Shown: positions 1 through 9,999, counted from the first letter of the stretch. The stretch: 64,000 nucleotides of DNA from Roseovarius mucosus DSM 17069 (GCF_000768555.3 NZ_KN293975.1:310001-374000); one strand, 5' to 3'. Notes: generated by a model not told the origin, from the sequence alone. Numbers and translations are program-made.

Positions 1-118
1 GCGTCAGGGTAGCGCGGTTCCATGTAGGGCGCATGGCGCTCACGGAAAATTGAGATTGGTTCGGCGCGGGAGGAAACGCGCCATTCCCGGCGCGGATAAC
101 GGGGTGTAGCATCGGACC

Positions 119-1519
119 ATGTTGACCCTCTTTGCACATCGCGATTACGTCCGTCTCTTTGCCGCGCAGGTCGTCGCCCTGATAGGCACGGGTCTCTTGA
201 CCGTGGCCCTTGGCCTCTTGGCCTATGATCTGGCGGGGGCGCAGGCGGGGCTGGTTCTGAGCACGGCCTACACGATCAAGATGGTGGCCTATGTGGGCCT
301 GTCGCCGGTGGCGCAGGCGCTGGTGCAGCGTCTGCCGCGCAAGACGGTGCTGATCGGGGCGGATGTGCTGCGTGCGGGCGTGGCGCTGTGCCTGCCGTTC
401 GTCACGGACCTCTGGCAGATTTATGGGCTGATTTTCGTGCTCCAGGCAGCGTCGGCCACCTTTACCCCGGCCTATCAGGCGGTCTTGCCCGATGTGTTGC
501 CCGATGAGGGGGATTATACCCGCGCGCTGTCGTTGTCGCGCCTTGCCTATGATCTGGAAAACCTCGTGAGCCCTGCCTTGGCGGGGCTTCTCTTGGCGGT
601 GATGAGCTATCATTGGCTCTTTCTGGGCACGGTGGCGGGGTTCGTGGCCTCGGCCCTTCTGGTGGCAAGGGCGGTGATTCCCGGCCTGCGCGGGGCTGCG
701 GCGGAGCGTCCGTTTCGCGAGCGTCTGTCGCGGGGGGTGCGGATATATCTGGCCACACCGCGCCTGCGCGGTCTTTTGGCGCTGAACATGGCTGCGGCCT
801 CGGTCGGGGCCTTTGTTCTGGTCAATACGGTGGTACTGGTGCGCGGCGGCTATGGTGGCGACGCGGGGGCGCTGGCCCTTGCCATGGCGGCCTTTGGGGC
901 GGGGTCGATGACGGCGGCGCTGTTGTTGCCCCGCATACTGGATCACGTCGCGGACCGGCCTGTGATGATGACGGCGGCGCGGGGGCTGATCGCTGTCGCT
1001 GTGATCACGGGGGCGTTGCTCTGGCGCGGCGGGCTTCCGGGCTGGCCGCTCTTTCTGGCGATCTGGGCGTGTATCGGCGCGCTCTATGCCGGTATCCTGA
1101 CACCGTCGGGACGGCTCTTGAGGCGCTCGGCCCATGCCGAGGACCGCCCGGCGGTCTTTGCCGCGCAATTCGCACTCAGCCATGCGTGCTGGCTGGTGAG
1201 CTATCCCTTGGCGGGATGGGCGGGGCAGGCCCTTGGCATGGGGCCAGCCTTGGGGGTGATGGCGGGGCTTGCGGCCCTGGGGTTGGGGGTGGCGGCGCGG
1301 CTCTGGCCGGCTGGCCTGCCCGATGCGCCCGTGCACGCACATCCCGACCTGCCCGAAGGGGCATCCGCATCTGCGCGCCCATGGCGGGCGGCGGCATGCG
1401 CATCCGCTCGTGATCGACGACGCGCATCGTGTCTGGCCCACCCAGGGCTAGGGGTCGCAATCTGGACAAACGCGCGCGCCTGTGACAAAGCCCGCGGCAG
1501 AGTCAGGAGACGCCCATGA
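119..1519 (+). CDS. MFS transporter, C-terminus probably frameshifted
   Basis: Major facilitator superfamily permease of the inner membrane; substrate unknown. The first ~400 residues form about 12 hydrophobic segments typical of an MFS carrier. After about residue 415 the frame becomes Arg/Ala-rich and unlike a protein terminus. The next frame holds a plausible ending (HPHLRAHGG...RRHAHPLVIDDAHRVWP) that stops at 1449-1451. Removing one G from the GGGG run at 1358-1361 joins the two, giving a natural gene of 119-1451. As it stands, the frame runs on and overlaps gltX by four bases. Either a real frameshift or a base-calling error in a G run is possible. There is no clear ribosome binding site before the ATG, and positions 1-118 show no assignable gene. 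The family is secure; the substrate is not. Confidence 0.8.
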   Translation: MLTLFAHRDYVRLFAAQVVALIGTGLLTVALGLLAYDLAGAQAGLVLSTAYTIKMVAYVGLSPVAQALVQRLPRKTVLIGADVLRAGVALCLPFVTDLWQIYGLIFVLQAASATFTPAYQAVLPDVLPDEGDYTRALSLSRLAYDLENLVSPALAGLLLAVMSYHWLFLGTVAGFVASALLVARAVIPGLRGAAAERPFRERLSRGVRIYLATPRLRGLLALNMAAASVGAFVLVNTVVLVRGGYGGDAGALALAMAAFGAGSMTAALLLPRILDHVADRPVMMTAARGLIAVAVITGALLWRGGLPGWPLFLAIWACIGALYAGILTPSGRLLRRSAHAEDRPAVFAAQFALSHACWLVSYPLAGWAGQALGMGPALGVMAGLAALGLGVAARLWPAGLPDAPVHAHPDLPEGASASARPWRAAACASARDRRRASCLAHPGLGVAIWTNARACDKARGRVRRRP

Positions 1520-2841
1520 TCACCACCCGCTTTGCCCCGTCGCCCACCGGCTATATCCATGTCGGCAATCTGCGCACTGCGCTGATGAACTATCTCATTG
1601 CCCGGCGCGCTGGGGGCACGTTCATTCTGCGGATCGACGATACCGACGCCGAACGCTCGAAAGAGGCCTATGTCGACGCGCTCAAGCAGGATCTGGAGTG
1701 GTTGGGCCTGCATTGGGACCGGATTGAGCGGCAGTCTTTGCGGTTGGATCGTTATGCCGATGCCGCGGACAAGTTGCGCAGCATGGGGCGGTTCTACGAG
1801 GCGTTCGAGACGCCGACCGAACTGGACCTCAAGCGCAAGAAACAGCTCAACATGGGTCGCCCGCCGGTCTATGACCGCGCGGCGCTTGGGCTGAGTGACG
1901 CGGACAAGGACAAGCTGCGCGCCGAGCGGGGCAATGGCGTGTGGCGGTTCAAACTGATCCAGGAGCGGATCGAGTGGCGCGATGGTATCCTTGGCGATAT
2001 TTCGATCGACGCGGCCTCGGTCAGTGATCCGGTACTCATTCGCGGTGATGGTCAGGTGCTCTATACGCTGGCCTCGGTGGTGGATGATGTCGAGATGGGC
2101 GTCACGCATATCGTGCGCGGCTCGGATCACGTGACCAATACCGCCACGCAAATCCAGATCATCGAGGCGCTTGGAGCCACACCGCCGCAATTCGCGCATC
2201 ACTCGCTCTTGACGGGCCCGCAGGGCGAGGCGCTGTCGAAACGTCTGGGTGCGCTGTCGTTGCGCGACCTGCGCGCGCAGGGGATCGAGCCGATGGCGCT
2301 CTTGAGCTTGATGGCGCGGTTGGGGTCGGCTGATCCGGTGGAACTGCGCACAGAGATGGCCGAGTTGATCGAGGGCTTTGATATCGAGCGGTTTGGCTCT
2401 GCCCCGACCAAATTTGACGAGAACGACCTCTTTCCGCTGACCGCGCGGCACTTGGCGGCGCGGCCGTTCGAGGCGGTGGCAGGCAAGATCGCGGAGATCG
2501 GCGTGCCCGAGGCACTGGCCCCGCAATTCTGGGAGGTCACGCGCGAGAATATCACCACGCTGAATGATCTGGAGGGCTGGTGGGCGCTATTCCGCGATGG
2601 CGCAGAGCCGGTGATCGAGGACGAGGATCGGGAGTTTGTGGCGCAGGCGATGGCGCTCTTGCCCGAGGGTCCGCATGATGCCGGGACCTGGGGCACGTGG
2701 ACAACCGCCGTCAAGGAGGCCACGGGGCGCAAGGGCAAGGGCCTGTTCATGCCGCTGCGCAAGGCGCTGACGGGTCAGGCGCATGGGCCGGAAATGGCGC
2801 AGGTGCTGCCGCTCTTGCAGGTGATCAAGGCGAAGGGCTGA
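1516..2841 (+). CDS. gltX: Glutamyl-tRNA synthetase
   Basis: Class I aminoacyl-tRNA synthetase that charges tRNA with glutamate in the cytoplasm. The HIGH-type signature (APSPTGYIHVGN) lies at residues 7-18, and the KMSKS-equivalent SKR is at residues 241-243. The length of 441 aa matches the shorter of the two GluRS paralogues commonly found in alphaproteobacteria that make Gln-tRNA by GatCAB transamidation. This copy may therefore be the discriminating or the tRNA-Gln-specific one; sequence alone does not settle it. It is preceded by an AGTCAGGAG-type ribosome binding site. Its 3' end overlaps the convergent DUF2254 gene by about 17 bases. Confidence 0.95.
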   Translation: MITTRFAPSPTGYIHVGNLRTALMNYLIARRAGGTFILRIDDTDAERSKEAYVDALKQDLEWLGLHWDRIERQSLRLDRYADAADKLRSMGRFYEAFETPTELDLKRKKQLNMGRPPVYDRAALGLSDADKDKLRAERGNGVWRFKLIQERIEWRDGILGDISIDAASVSDPVLIRGDGQVLYTLASVVDDVEMGVTHIVRGSDHVTNTATQIQIIEALGATPPQFAHHSLLTGPQGEALSKRLGALSLRDLRAQGIEPMALLSLMARLGSADPVELRTEMAELIEGFDIERFGSAPTKFDENDLFPLTARHLAARPFEAVAGKIAEIGVPEALAPQFWEVTRENITTLNDLEGWWALFRDGAEPVIEDEDREFVAQAMALLPEGPHDAGTWGTWTTAVKEATGRKGKGLFMPLRKALTGQAHGPEMAQVLPLLQVIKAKG

Positions 2842-4087
2842 GCACCGCCGCGCGCAGCCGCGTCTTGTCACGTTCAAGGGGCAGGGCACTTTCAGCATAT
2901 TCGCGGGCATGTTGCGACATTTCCCGTGCCGCCTGAGCCAGATCGCTATCGGGTGCCGAGGCCAGCCGCCCCAGAACCTGTTGCAGGCGCAGCGCCACCT
3001 CGATCTGTCCTGCCCCATCGCGCGCCACGCTGGCAAAGGCCGTGTCGATCATCGCGGCACGTGACGTTTCCGGCAGAAAGAGCCGGGGAAAGAGCGGGCT
3101 ATCCTCGGCATGCGTGGCATGTGCCCAGTCCAGCAAGAGCTTTTCCTGACGGCATAGCACGGCAATCGCGGTGCCCGGATCGTTGATCCCCGGCGAGAGC
3201 GCCCGCGACGCGGTCTCCGACAAGACCAAAAGTCCGTAACTTGCGTCTTGCTCAAAGCTGCGGATCGCGGCGATGGTCAGGTTTTCGCAGATGGCGCTCC
3301 GCTCTTCTTCGCTCAGACCGGTGGCATGGCCGATGGTCTGGCCCCGGACCAGATAGGCACCGGGTCGGACATAGAGATAGACACGAGTTTGGTCTGTGCC
3401 CAGTTTTTCGCTGATGGCGTGCATGTCGATAAGTTGCAAATACCCGGTTCGGGGGGCGCAGAGCGGGCGGGCCTCAACCGGCAAAACCGTCTCGTCTGTC
3501 AACCTCCGCGCGCCGAGCGATGGCAGGCTACGGTCGCGAATGAAGCTGTTGCGCGCGGCCTGCTCGATCGAATGGAGCGTGGCATCCATGCTGCCCAAAT
3601 CGCTCAGGTGATGAATCCAGCGCAAAAGCGCCACCACCACCAACACCACTACGGCCACGGTAAAGACCAGCACCAGAACGCTGGCACCCTCCGGGTAAAA
3701 CCCGGTCTGAAAGAGGATGATCGCGCTCAGCGCATAGACAAAGGCACCGATGAAGGTGGCAAGAACCGTATGCGTGGTTGTATCCGCCAAGAGGATCGCA
3801 TGTACGCGCGGCGTGGTCTGCCCTGCGGCGGCGTTATGGGCCGTGACCATGACATTGAGCGAGAAGGTGCTGACCGCCAGCATACCCGAAGCGAGAATCG
3901 TGAGGATCGGCATCACAGCGTCCGGGGTAAAGCGGGCTTTGAGGCCGTCCGGGATTTGATCCTCGAGCAGGATCGCCGCCGCCGATGCCAGCACCGCCAA
4001 GAGCGCGAAGAGCGTCACGCGCAGCCAGAGCTTGCGGCTGAGGCGCAAGAGCGAGAGGGCCGTGGTCGAGAGAATATGGGTTTTCAA
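2825..4087 (-). CDS. DUF2254 family inner-membrane protein
   Basis: Predicted integral membrane protein of the DUF2254 family, whose function is unknown. An N-terminal hydrophobic helix is followed by three more in the first ~180 residues, then a long soluble part. The family signature ALSPGINDPGTA is clearly present in the second half. No ATG lies near the N-terminus. The frame opens at a TTG at 4141 inside the upstream gene; I prefer the TTG at 4087 because it follows that gene's stop and starts MKTHILSTT just before the first helix. It is convergent with gltX and probably co-transcribed with the cyclotransferase-like gene upstream. Confidence 0.8.
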   Translation of the reverse strand: MKTHILSTTALSLLRLSRKLWLRVTLFALLAVLASAAAILLEDQIPDGLKARFTPDAVMPILTILASGMLAVSTFSLNVMVTAHNAAAGQTTPRVHAILLADTTTHTVLATFIGAFVYALSAIILFQTGFYPEGASVLVLVFTVAVVVLVVVALLRWIHHLSDLGSMDATLHSIEQAARNSFIRDRSLPSLGARRLTDETVLPVEARPLCAPRTGYLQLIDMHAISEKLGTDQTRVYLYVRPGAYLVRGQTIGHATGLSEEERSAICENLTIAAIRSFEQDASYGLLVLSETASRALSPGINDPGTAIAVLCRQEKLLLDWAHATHAEDSPLFPRLFLPETSRAAMIDTAFASVARDGAGQIEVALRLQQVLGRLASAPDSDLAQAAREMSQHAREYAESALPLERDKTRLRAAVLSPSP

Positions 4088-4100
4088 ATGCGGACCCTGA

Positions 4101-4676
4101 TTATCTGTCGGAAGTGAGCAGCGAGACGCCAAGCCGGTCAAGATGCCTGTCGGTTAATTCCCGTTCCTCGTCTGTGAGGCTCTGATGGCGGGGATAGCGG
4201 GGGCTGTTGCGGTCATCGAGCAGAGACGCGTCCCACCCATGGGTGGTGTCAAAGAAGCGCTGCACGCCCGCCGTGCCGAATTCGCGGAAATAGCCCTGAA
4301 CCACAACATCAAGATAGCTGAGCAGGATCGGATGCGCCTGACTGGGTGACGCGTGCAGCCCGTCGGGGATGGTGTAAACGGCGATTTCGGGGCGATGTGG
4401 CAGGGGGTGGCGCACCTGATGCGCGGCGGGCGCGCGGATATAGGCCGCCTCGCGGGCGTCGAGCGCGGGCCAATCGGCATCGGGCACGGGCGCAATCAGC
4501 CCGTCAATCTCTGCATGCGCGTCCGGCACCACCGTCAGATAGGCGACGGGCCGCAGGTCCGTGTGCCGCCAGATCCGTCGCCAGCCGGTCAACTGTGCGG
4601 GAACGGCGCCGGCAAAGCTGTGACTCGCCCGATTCACAAGGCTTCCGTAGCCAAAGAAATATGAGTGTCCAATCAC
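4101..4676 (-). CDS. Gamma-glutamylcyclotransferase-like protein
   Basis: A 191-aa protein of the GGCT/AIG2 fold. The family's substrate loop FFGYGSL lies at residues 7-13, and a conserved acidic region (DAREAAY, around residue 75) carries the expected catalytic Glu. Members release 5-oxoproline from gamma-glutamyl compounds such as glutathione, or cleave gamma-glutamylamines; which substrate applies here cannot be read from sequence. It lies just upstream of the DUF2254 gene on the same strand (14-base gap if the TTG start of that gene is used) and is divergent from the Rrf2 regulator. Confidence 0.8.
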   Translation of the reverse strand: MIGHSYFFGYGSLVNRASHSFAGAVPAQLTGWRRIWRHTDLRPVAYLTVVPDAHAEIDGLIAPVPDADWPALDAREAAYIRAPAAHQVRHPLPHRPEIAVYTIPDGLHASPSQAHPILLSYLDVVVQGYFREFGTAGVQRFFDTTHGWDASLLDDRNSPRYPRHQSLTDEERELTDRHLDRLGVSLLTSDR

Positions 4677-4754
4677 GCTTTGCCCCTGTCTTGATCTGGA
4701 TCATGGTCATGTCGCGGTTTCGCCGCAAGACTGCATTGATCAATTGAGGGGGAA

Positions 4755-5216
4755 ATGCCTGTCATGCGGATCACCAAACGCACCAATATCGCCATCCGGC
4801 TCTTGATGTTTTGCGCCGCCAACAGCGACCGTCTCGTCACAAAGGCCGAGATAGCCGAGCGCTGCAACACCTCGGAAAGCCATCTGGCGCAGATCATCAA
4901 CCGCCTGTCGCAACTGGGATTTCTCTACACGCAACGCGGGCGCACCGGGGGGGTGCGTCTGGGGCGTCCGATGTCCCAGATCACCGTGGGTGACGTGTTT
5001 CGCCAATTGGAACAGCATACGCCTGTGGCGGAATGTTTTGCCGATGTCGACAACACCTGTCCTTTGACCAATGCCTGCCGATTGCGGGTGGCGCTGGTTG
5101 ATGCGGTCGAGGCGTTTTATGCCCATCTCGACGAGGTGACGCTGGACGCGCTTGTCTGTGACAACGAGGCGCTCTTCACGATCTTTTCAGCGGTGCCTTG
5201 TCTCAAACAGGCTTGA
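4755..5216 (+). CDS. Rrf2-family Fe-S transcriptional regulator (NsrR-like)
   Basis: Winged-helix repressor of the Rrf2 family (153 aa). The N-terminal HTH spans about residues 5-70 with the wing RGRTGGVRLG. Three cysteines, C94, C102 and C108, are spaced C-x7-C-x5-C as in NsrR/IscR-type [Fe-S] sensors, so it probably senses NO, oxidants or iron-sulfur status. Two ATGs are possible (4755 and 4764); a GAGGGGG ribosome binding site at 4746-4752 is close to the first and well spaced for the second, which would give the more usual MRITKRT start. It lies upstream of the glycine riboswitch with no gene between. Its target is unknown. Confidence 0.85.
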   Translation: MPVMRITKRTNIAIRLLMFCAANSDRLVTKAEIAERCNTSESHLAQIINRLSQLGFLYTQRGRTGGVRLGRPMSQITVGDVFRQLEQHTPVAECFADVDNTCPLTNACRLRVALVDAVEAFYAHLDEVTLDALVCDNEALFTIFSAVPCLKQA

Positions 5217-5252
5217 ATTGCGGCGTGCTGTATACTAGCGTGTGCCGTAGAT

Positions 5253-5408
5253 CGGATAGGGAGAACTGGCGCAAGCCAGTGCCGAAGGAGCAACCGCCCC
5301 GGAAACTCTCAGGCGCAAGGACCTGCCCGATCCTCGAAACTCTGGAGAGAGCCCGGACGTGACCGGGACGCCGACGGGATAGCGATCTCAGGCAAAAGGA
5401 CAGAGGGG
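5253..5408 (+). promoter_or_regulatory. Tandem glycine riboswitch
   Basis: Two glycine aptamers in tandem precede gcvT. The first (about 5257-5330) carries GCCGAAGGAGCAA, then CCGGAAACTCTCAGGC and AAGGACC. The second (about 5338-5408) carries CTCTGGAGAGAG, GCCGACGGGATAGC, ATCTCAGGCAAAAGGACAGAG. These are the conserved glycine riboswitch core blocks. In this class, glycine binding turns on expression of the downstream glycine cleavage genes. A TATACT -10-like hexamer lies upstream at 5231-5236; no well-spaced -35 was seen. Confidence 0.95.
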
Positions 5409-5500
5409 GCATCGTGGCGCGGCCTTTAATGGGCATGGCGCGAGGGCGGTGCCGGACTGATCGACTGATGATCCGGACCAGAGCAAAGGGAAGGATGCGG

Positions 5501-6625
5501 ATGTCTGATCTGCAAATAACGCCGTTGAATGCATTGCACCGCGAGTTGGGGGCCAAGATGGTGCCGTTCGCGGGCTATGACATGCCGGTGCAATATCCCC
5601 TGGGCGTGATGAAGGAACACCTGCACTGCCGTGCCAAGGCGGGGCTGTTCGATGTGAGTCACATGGGGCAGGTGATCTTGCGCGCGCCGGGCGGCTATGC
5701 CGCCGTGGCCCAAGCGATGGAGGGGCTCGTACCCGTGGATCTGCTGGGTCTGGGTGTGATGCGGCAACGCTATGGCATGTTCACCAATGACGCGGGCGGT
5801 ATTCTGGATGATCTGATGCTGGCCAACCGGGGCGATCATATGTTCGTCGTGGTCAATGCCGCCTGCAAGGCCGCCGATATCGCGCATATGCGCGCCGGAT
5901 TGCCGGGGATCGAGGTGGCAGAGATCACCGACCGCGCGCTCTTGGCCCTGCAAGGCCCCGCTGCAGAGGTGGTGCTGGCGGGGCTGGTGCCGGGCGTGGC
6001 CGCGATGCGCTTCATGGATGTGGGCATTTTCGTGAGCAACTTTGGCGAATTGTGGATTTCGCGTTCGGGCTATACCGGCGAAGACGGGTTCGAGATTTCC
6101 GTGCCCGAGGCACAGGCAGAGCCGCTCGCGCGCGCACTCTTGGCCCATGAGGATGTGGAGCCGATCGGATTGGGCGCGCGTGACAGTTTGCGGCTTGAGG
6201 CGGGTCTCTGCCTCTATGGGCATGACATCGACACGGGCACGACGCCGGTCGAGGCAAGTCTGAGTTGGGCGATCCAAAAGGTGCGCCGCGCGGGCGGAGC
6301 ACGTGCGGGCGGGTTTCCCGGCGCAGAGCGTATTCTGGGCGAATTGCAACAGGGTGCGCCGCGCGCCCGCGTGGGCCTGCGCCCCGAGGGCCGCGCGCCG
6401 ATGCGCGAGGGCACACCACTCTTCGCCACCGCCGAGGGCGGCGAGGCTGTCGGTCACGTGACCTCTGGGGCCTTTGGCCCGACCATCGAGGCGCCGATGT
6501 CGATGGGCTATGTCCCTCAGGGCTTGGCGGCCGAGGGCACCGAGTTATACGGTGAGGTGCGCGGCAAACGCCTGCCCGTCCGGGTGGCCAAGCTGCCCTT
6601 TACCCCTGCAACTTTCAAACGCTGA
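5501..6625 (+). CDS. gcvT: Aminomethyltransferase, glycine cleavage T-protein
   Basis: T-protein of the glycine cleavage system (374 aa). It transfers the aminomethyl carbon from lipoylated H-protein to tetrahydrofolate, giving 5,10-methylene-THF and NH3. The N-terminus (TPLNALHRELGAKMVPFAGYDMPVQ) and FDVSHMGQ are family hallmarks, followed by the folate-binding GCV_T domain and a C-terminal barrel. The ATG at 5501 follows a GGGAAGG ribosome binding site; an upstream GTG at 5414 would put unconserved residues in front. It is the first gene of gcvT-gcvH-gcvP behind the glycine riboswitch. gcvH follows after 20 bases. Confidence 0.95.
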   Translation: MSDLQITPLNALHRELGAKMVPFAGYDMPVQYPLGVMKEHLHCRAKAGLFDVSHMGQVILRAPGGYAAVAQAMEGLVPVDLLGLGVMRQRYGMFTNDAGGILDDLMLANRGDHMFVVVNAACKAADIAHMRAGLPGIEVAEITDRALLALQGPAAEVVLAGLVPGVAAMRFMDVGIFVSNFGELWISRSGYTGEDGFEISVPEAQAEPLARALLAHEDVEPIGLGARDSLRLEAGLCLYGHDIDTGTTPVEASLSWAIQKVRRAGGARAGGFPGAERILGELQQGAPRARVGLRPEGRAPMREGTPLFATAEGGEAVGHVTSGAFGPTIEAPMSMGYVPQGLAAEGTELYGEVRGKRLPVRVAKLPFTPATFKR

Positions 6626-6645
6626 GCAACAGGAGCCGGAAAGCG

Positions 6646-7005
6646 ATGAAATTCACCGAAGAACATGAATGGCTGCGCGTCGAGGATGACGTCGTGGTCG
6701 TGGGCATCACCGAACACGCCAGCGAGCAATTGGGGGATGTGGTCTTTGTCGATCTGCCCGAAGTGGGCACCGAGGTCAGCAAGGATGACGAGGTGGTGGT
6801 GATCGAGAGCGTCAAGGCCGCCTCGGATATTCTCGCCCCGATTGACGGCGAGATCGTCGAGGTCAACGAGGCGCTGATCGACAATCCCGGCAAGGTCAAC
6901 GAAGATCCGATGGGCGATGCCTGGTTCTTCAAGATCAAGCCCGCAGATTCCAGCCAGATGGACGACTATATGGACGAGGCCGCCTATCAGGCCCATATCG
7001 CCTGA
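6646..7005 (+). CDS. gcvH: Glycine cleavage H-protein
   Basis: Small (119 aa) lipoyl carrier that shuttles the methylamine intermediate between GcvP, GcvT and dihydrolipoamide dehydrogenase. The lipoylation motif ESVKAASD places the modified lysine at residue 57. The start [10 protein letters not shown] is the family N-terminus. It is preceded by AACAGGAG. Length and sequence are fully typical. It sits between gcvT and gcvP, with a palindromic repeat in the gap to gcvP. Confidence 0.97.
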   Translation: MKFTEEHEWLRVEDDVVVVGITEHASEQLGDVVFVDLPEVGTEVSKDDEVVVIESVKAASDILAPIDGEIVEVNEALIDNPGKVNEDPMGDAWFFKIKPADSSQMDDYMDEAAYQAHIA

Positions 7006-7082
7006 ACCCGCCCGCCGGAGGCGCGGAAGGCCCAAAAAGGTTTCGGGCCTCCGGCAGGAGTACTTTTGCCAAGAAGAAGCAG
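7006..7082 (+). repeat. Palindromic intergenic repeat, copy A
   Basis: The gcvH-gcvP gap contains the inverted repeat GCCGGAGG (7014-7021) / CCTCCGGC (7048-7055), followed by GGAGTACTTTTGCCAAGAAG. The trailing block resembles sequence after palindromes at about 13806-13829 and 39726-39749, so these look like degenerate copies of one dispersed element. Lying inside the gcv operon, it could act as an mRNA hairpin. Confidence 0.55.
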
Positions 7083-7127
7083 CGGGCCAGCGTCATGCCG
7101 CCTGCGCGATCTGATGAGGACAAACCC

Positions 7128-9977
7128 ATGTCGTTCAAAGCGACCGATTATCTGCCCTATGACTTCGCCAATCGCCGCCATATCGGCCCCTCGCCTGAGG
7201 AAATGACCGAGATGTTCAAGGTTCTGGGCGTCGCATCGCTTGAGGCGCTGATTGACGAGACGGTGCCGAAATCCATCCGCCAGGAAAAGCCGCTCGATTT
7301 CGGCAAACCCAAGTCGGAGCAGGAATTGCAATTCCACATGTGGCAGACCGCGTCCAAGAACAAGGTTCTGACCTCGCTGATTGGCCAAGGCTATCACGGC
7401 ACGGTGACGCCGCCCGCGATTCAGCGGAACATTTTTGAAAACCCGGCGTGGTATACCGCCTACACCCCCTATCAGCCGGAAATCAGCCAAGGGCGGCTTG
7501 AGGCGTTGTTGAACTTTCAGACCATGGTCAGCGATCTGACCGGGTTGGAAATCGCCAATGCCTCGCTTCTGGACGAGGCGACGGCGGCGGCAGAGGCCAT
7601 GACCATGGCGCAGCGCGTGGCAAAGTCCAAGGCCAAGGCGTTTTTCGTCGATGAGAATTGCCATCCGCAGAATATCGCCGTGATCCAGACACGCGCAGCA
7701 CCCCTGGACATTGAGGTGATCGTCGGCAGCCCGGATGATCTGGTGGCGGACAAGGTATTTGCCGCGATTTTCCAGTATCCCGGCACCTATGGGACACTGC
7801 GCGACTTCACCCCCGAGATTGCGGCCCTGCATGGAAGCGGCGCACTCGGCATCGTGATCGCCGATCCCTTGGCATTGACGCTGCTCAAGGAACCCGGTGC
7901 CATGGGCGCGGATATTGCCGTGGGCTCGACGCAGCGTTTTGGCGTGCCGGTGGGCTATGGCGGGCCGCATGCCGCCTATATGGCCACCAAGGACGCCTAT
8001 AAACGCGCCATGCCGGGGCGTATTGTGGGCGTGTCAATCGACAGCCATGGCAACCGCGCCTATCGCCTGAGCCTGCAAACCCGCGAACAGCATATCCGCC
8101 GCGAAAAGGCCACGTCGAATGTCTGCACCGCGCAGGCGCTCTTGGCGGTCATGGCGTCGATGTATGCGGTGTTTCACGGCCCCAAGGGCCTGCGCGCCAT
8201 CGCGCAGCGTATCCACCGCAAGACGGTGCGTCTGGCCAAGGGGCTGGAAGCGGCGGGGTTCCATGTCGAACCGGGCGATTTCTTTGACACGATCACGGTG
8301 GATGTCGGTCTCTTGCAGCGTGGCGTGCTGCAATCGGCGGTGCGCGAGGGGATCAATCTGCGCCGCGTGGGGGAAACCAAGATTGGTATCACGCTTGACG
8401 AGCGCAGCCGCACTGCGACCATCGAGGCGGTTTGGCGCGCCTTTGGCATCATCATGGAAGATGCCGATTTCACGCCGGAATACCGTATCCCCGATGTTCT
8501 GCAGCGCGAGTCCGAGTATCTGACCCACCCTATTTTCCACATGAACCGCGCCGAGACCGAAATGATGCGCTACATGCGGCGGTTGGCGGATCGGGATCTG
8601 GCGCTGGATCGCGCGATGATCCCGCTGGGCTCCTGCACGATGAAGCTCAATTCCGCGGCCGAGATGATGCCGGTCAGTTGGCGCGAATTCTCGCTTCTGC
8701 ACCCCTTTGTGCCCGCCGATCAGGCGCTGGGCTACAAGGAGATGATCGACGATCTGAGCGCCAAGCTCTGTGACATCACCGGCTATGCCGCGATTTCCAT
8801 GCAACCCAATTCCGGCGCGCAGGGGGAATATGCGGGCCTCTTGACCATTGCCGCCTATCACCGGGCGCAGGGGCAGGGGCATCGCCGCGTTTGCCTGATC
8901 CCGGTGAGCGCCCATGGCACCAACCCCGCGAGCGCGCAGATGGTGGGCTGGGATGTGGTGGTGGTCAAGTCCGCCGAGAATGGGGATATCGACGTGGAGG
9001 ATTTCCGCGCCAAGGCGGAGAAGCACGCCGAGAATCTTGCAGGCTGCATGATCACCTACCCCTCGACCCATGGTGTGTTTGAGGAAACGGTGCGCGAGGT
9101 CTGCGAGATCACCCATAGCCACGGCGGTCAGGTCTATATTGACGGGGCCAATATGAACGCCATGGTGGGGCTTGCGCGCCCAGGTGATCTGGGGGGCGAT
9201 GTGAGCCACCTCAACCTGCACAAGACGTTCTGCATCCCGCATGGCGGAGGCGGTCCCGGCATGGGGCCGATTGGCGTCAAGGCGCATCTTGTGCCGCATT
9301 TGCCGGGGCATCCCGAAACCGGCGGGGCCGAGGGGCCTGTCAGTGCCGCGCCCTTTGGTTCTCCCTCGCTCTTGCCGATTTCATGGGCCTATTGCCTGAT
9401 GATGGGTGGTTCCGGGCTGACGCAGGCGACACGGGTGGCGATCCTCAATGCCAATTACATCGCCAAACGGCTCGAAGGGGCCTTTCCGGTGCTCTACAAG
9501 GGCCGGGGGGGGCGGGTGGCGCATGAGTGCATCCTTGATGTGCGCCCCTTTGCCGAGAGTGCGGGCGTGACCGTGGATGACATAGCCAAGCGGCTGATTG
9601 ATTGCGGGTTCCATGCGCCGACGATGAGCTGGCCGGTGGCGGGCACGCTGATGGTGGAACCAACCGAGAGCGAGACCAAGGCCGAGCTTGACCGCTTCTG
9701 CGACGCTATGCTGGCCATCCGCGAAGAGATCCGTGACATCGAAGAGGGCCGGATCGACCCGGAAAACAACCCGCTCAAGAATGCGCCGCACACGATGGAG
9801 GATCTCGTCAAGGATTGGGATCGGCCCTATAGCCGCGAGCAGGGGTGTTTTCCGCCGGGTGCCTTCCGGGTCGATAAATACTGGCCGCCGGTCAACCGCG
9901 TGGACAATGTTTACGGCGACCGGCATCTGATCTGCACCTGCCCGCCGCTGGAAGATTATGCAGAGGCTGCGGAGTAA
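7128..9977 (+). CDS. gcvP: Glycine dehydrogenase (decarboxylating), P-protein
   Basis: PLP-dependent P-protein (949 aa, the fused alpha-beta form) that decarboxylates glycine and loads the aminomethyl group on lipoyl-H-protein. The PLP lysine is K699 in [18 protein letters not shown], followed by the glycine-rich loop. The N-terminal half contains the paralogous non-catalytic domain ([11 protein letters not shown] at its start). The ATG at 7128 is preceded by GATGAGGAC; an in-frame ATG at 7095 lacks conserved residues. It is the last gene of the riboswitch-controlled operon, ending 23 bases before a strong hairpin terminator. Confidence 0.96.
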   Translation: MSFKATDYLPYDFANRRHIGPSPEEMTEMFKVLGVASLEALIDETVPKSIRQEKPLDFGKPKSEQELQFHMWQTASKNKVLTSLIGQGYHGTVTPPAIQRNIFENPAWYTAYTPYQPEISQGRLEALLNFQTMVSDLTGLEIANASLLDEATAAAEAMTMAQRVAKSKAKAFFVDENCHPQNIAVIQTRAAPLDIEVIVGSPDDLVADKVFAAIFQYPGTYGTLRDFTPEIAALHGSGALGIVIADPLALTLLKEPGAMGADIAVGSTQRFGVPVGYGGPHAAYMATKDAYKRAMPGRIVGVSIDSHGNRAYRLSLQTREQHIRREKATSNVCTAQALLAVMASMYAVFHGPKGLRAIAQRIHRKTVRLAKGLEAAGFHVEPGDFFDTITVDVGLLQRGVLQSAVREGINLRRVGETKIGITLDERSRTATIEAVWRAFGIIMEDADFTPEYRIPDVLQRESEYLTHPIFHMNRAETEMMRYMRRLADRDLALDRAMIPLGSCTMKLNSAAEMMPVSWREFSLLHPFVPADQALGYKEMIDDLSAKLCDITGYAAISMQPNSGAQGEYAGLLTIAAYHRAQGQGHRRVCLIPVSAHGTNPASAQMVGWDVVVVKSAENGDIDVEDFRAKAEKHAENLAGCMITYPSTHGVFEETVREVCEITHSHGGQVYIDGANMNAMVGLARPGDLGGDVSHLNLHKTFCIPHGGGGPGMGPIGVKAHLVPHLPGHPETGGAEGPVSAAPFGSPSLLPISWAYCLMMGGSGLTQATRVAILNANYIAKRLEGAFPVLYKGRGGRVAHECILDVRPFAESAGVTVDDIAKRLIDCGFHAPTMSWPVAGTLMVEPTESETKAELDRFCDAMLAIREEIRDIEEGRIDPENNPLKNAPHTMEDLVKDWDRPYSREQGCFPPGAFRVDKYWPPVNRVDNVYGDRHLICTCPPLEDYAEAAE

Positions 9978-9999
9978 CCGCAGCCGGTGTGAAAAAGAA

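Noticed and set aside
1..118. A divergent gene running off the left edge
   Set aside because: The minus strand is open toward the edge, with codons resembling coding sequence, but it is too short and has no convincing start or ribosome binding site.
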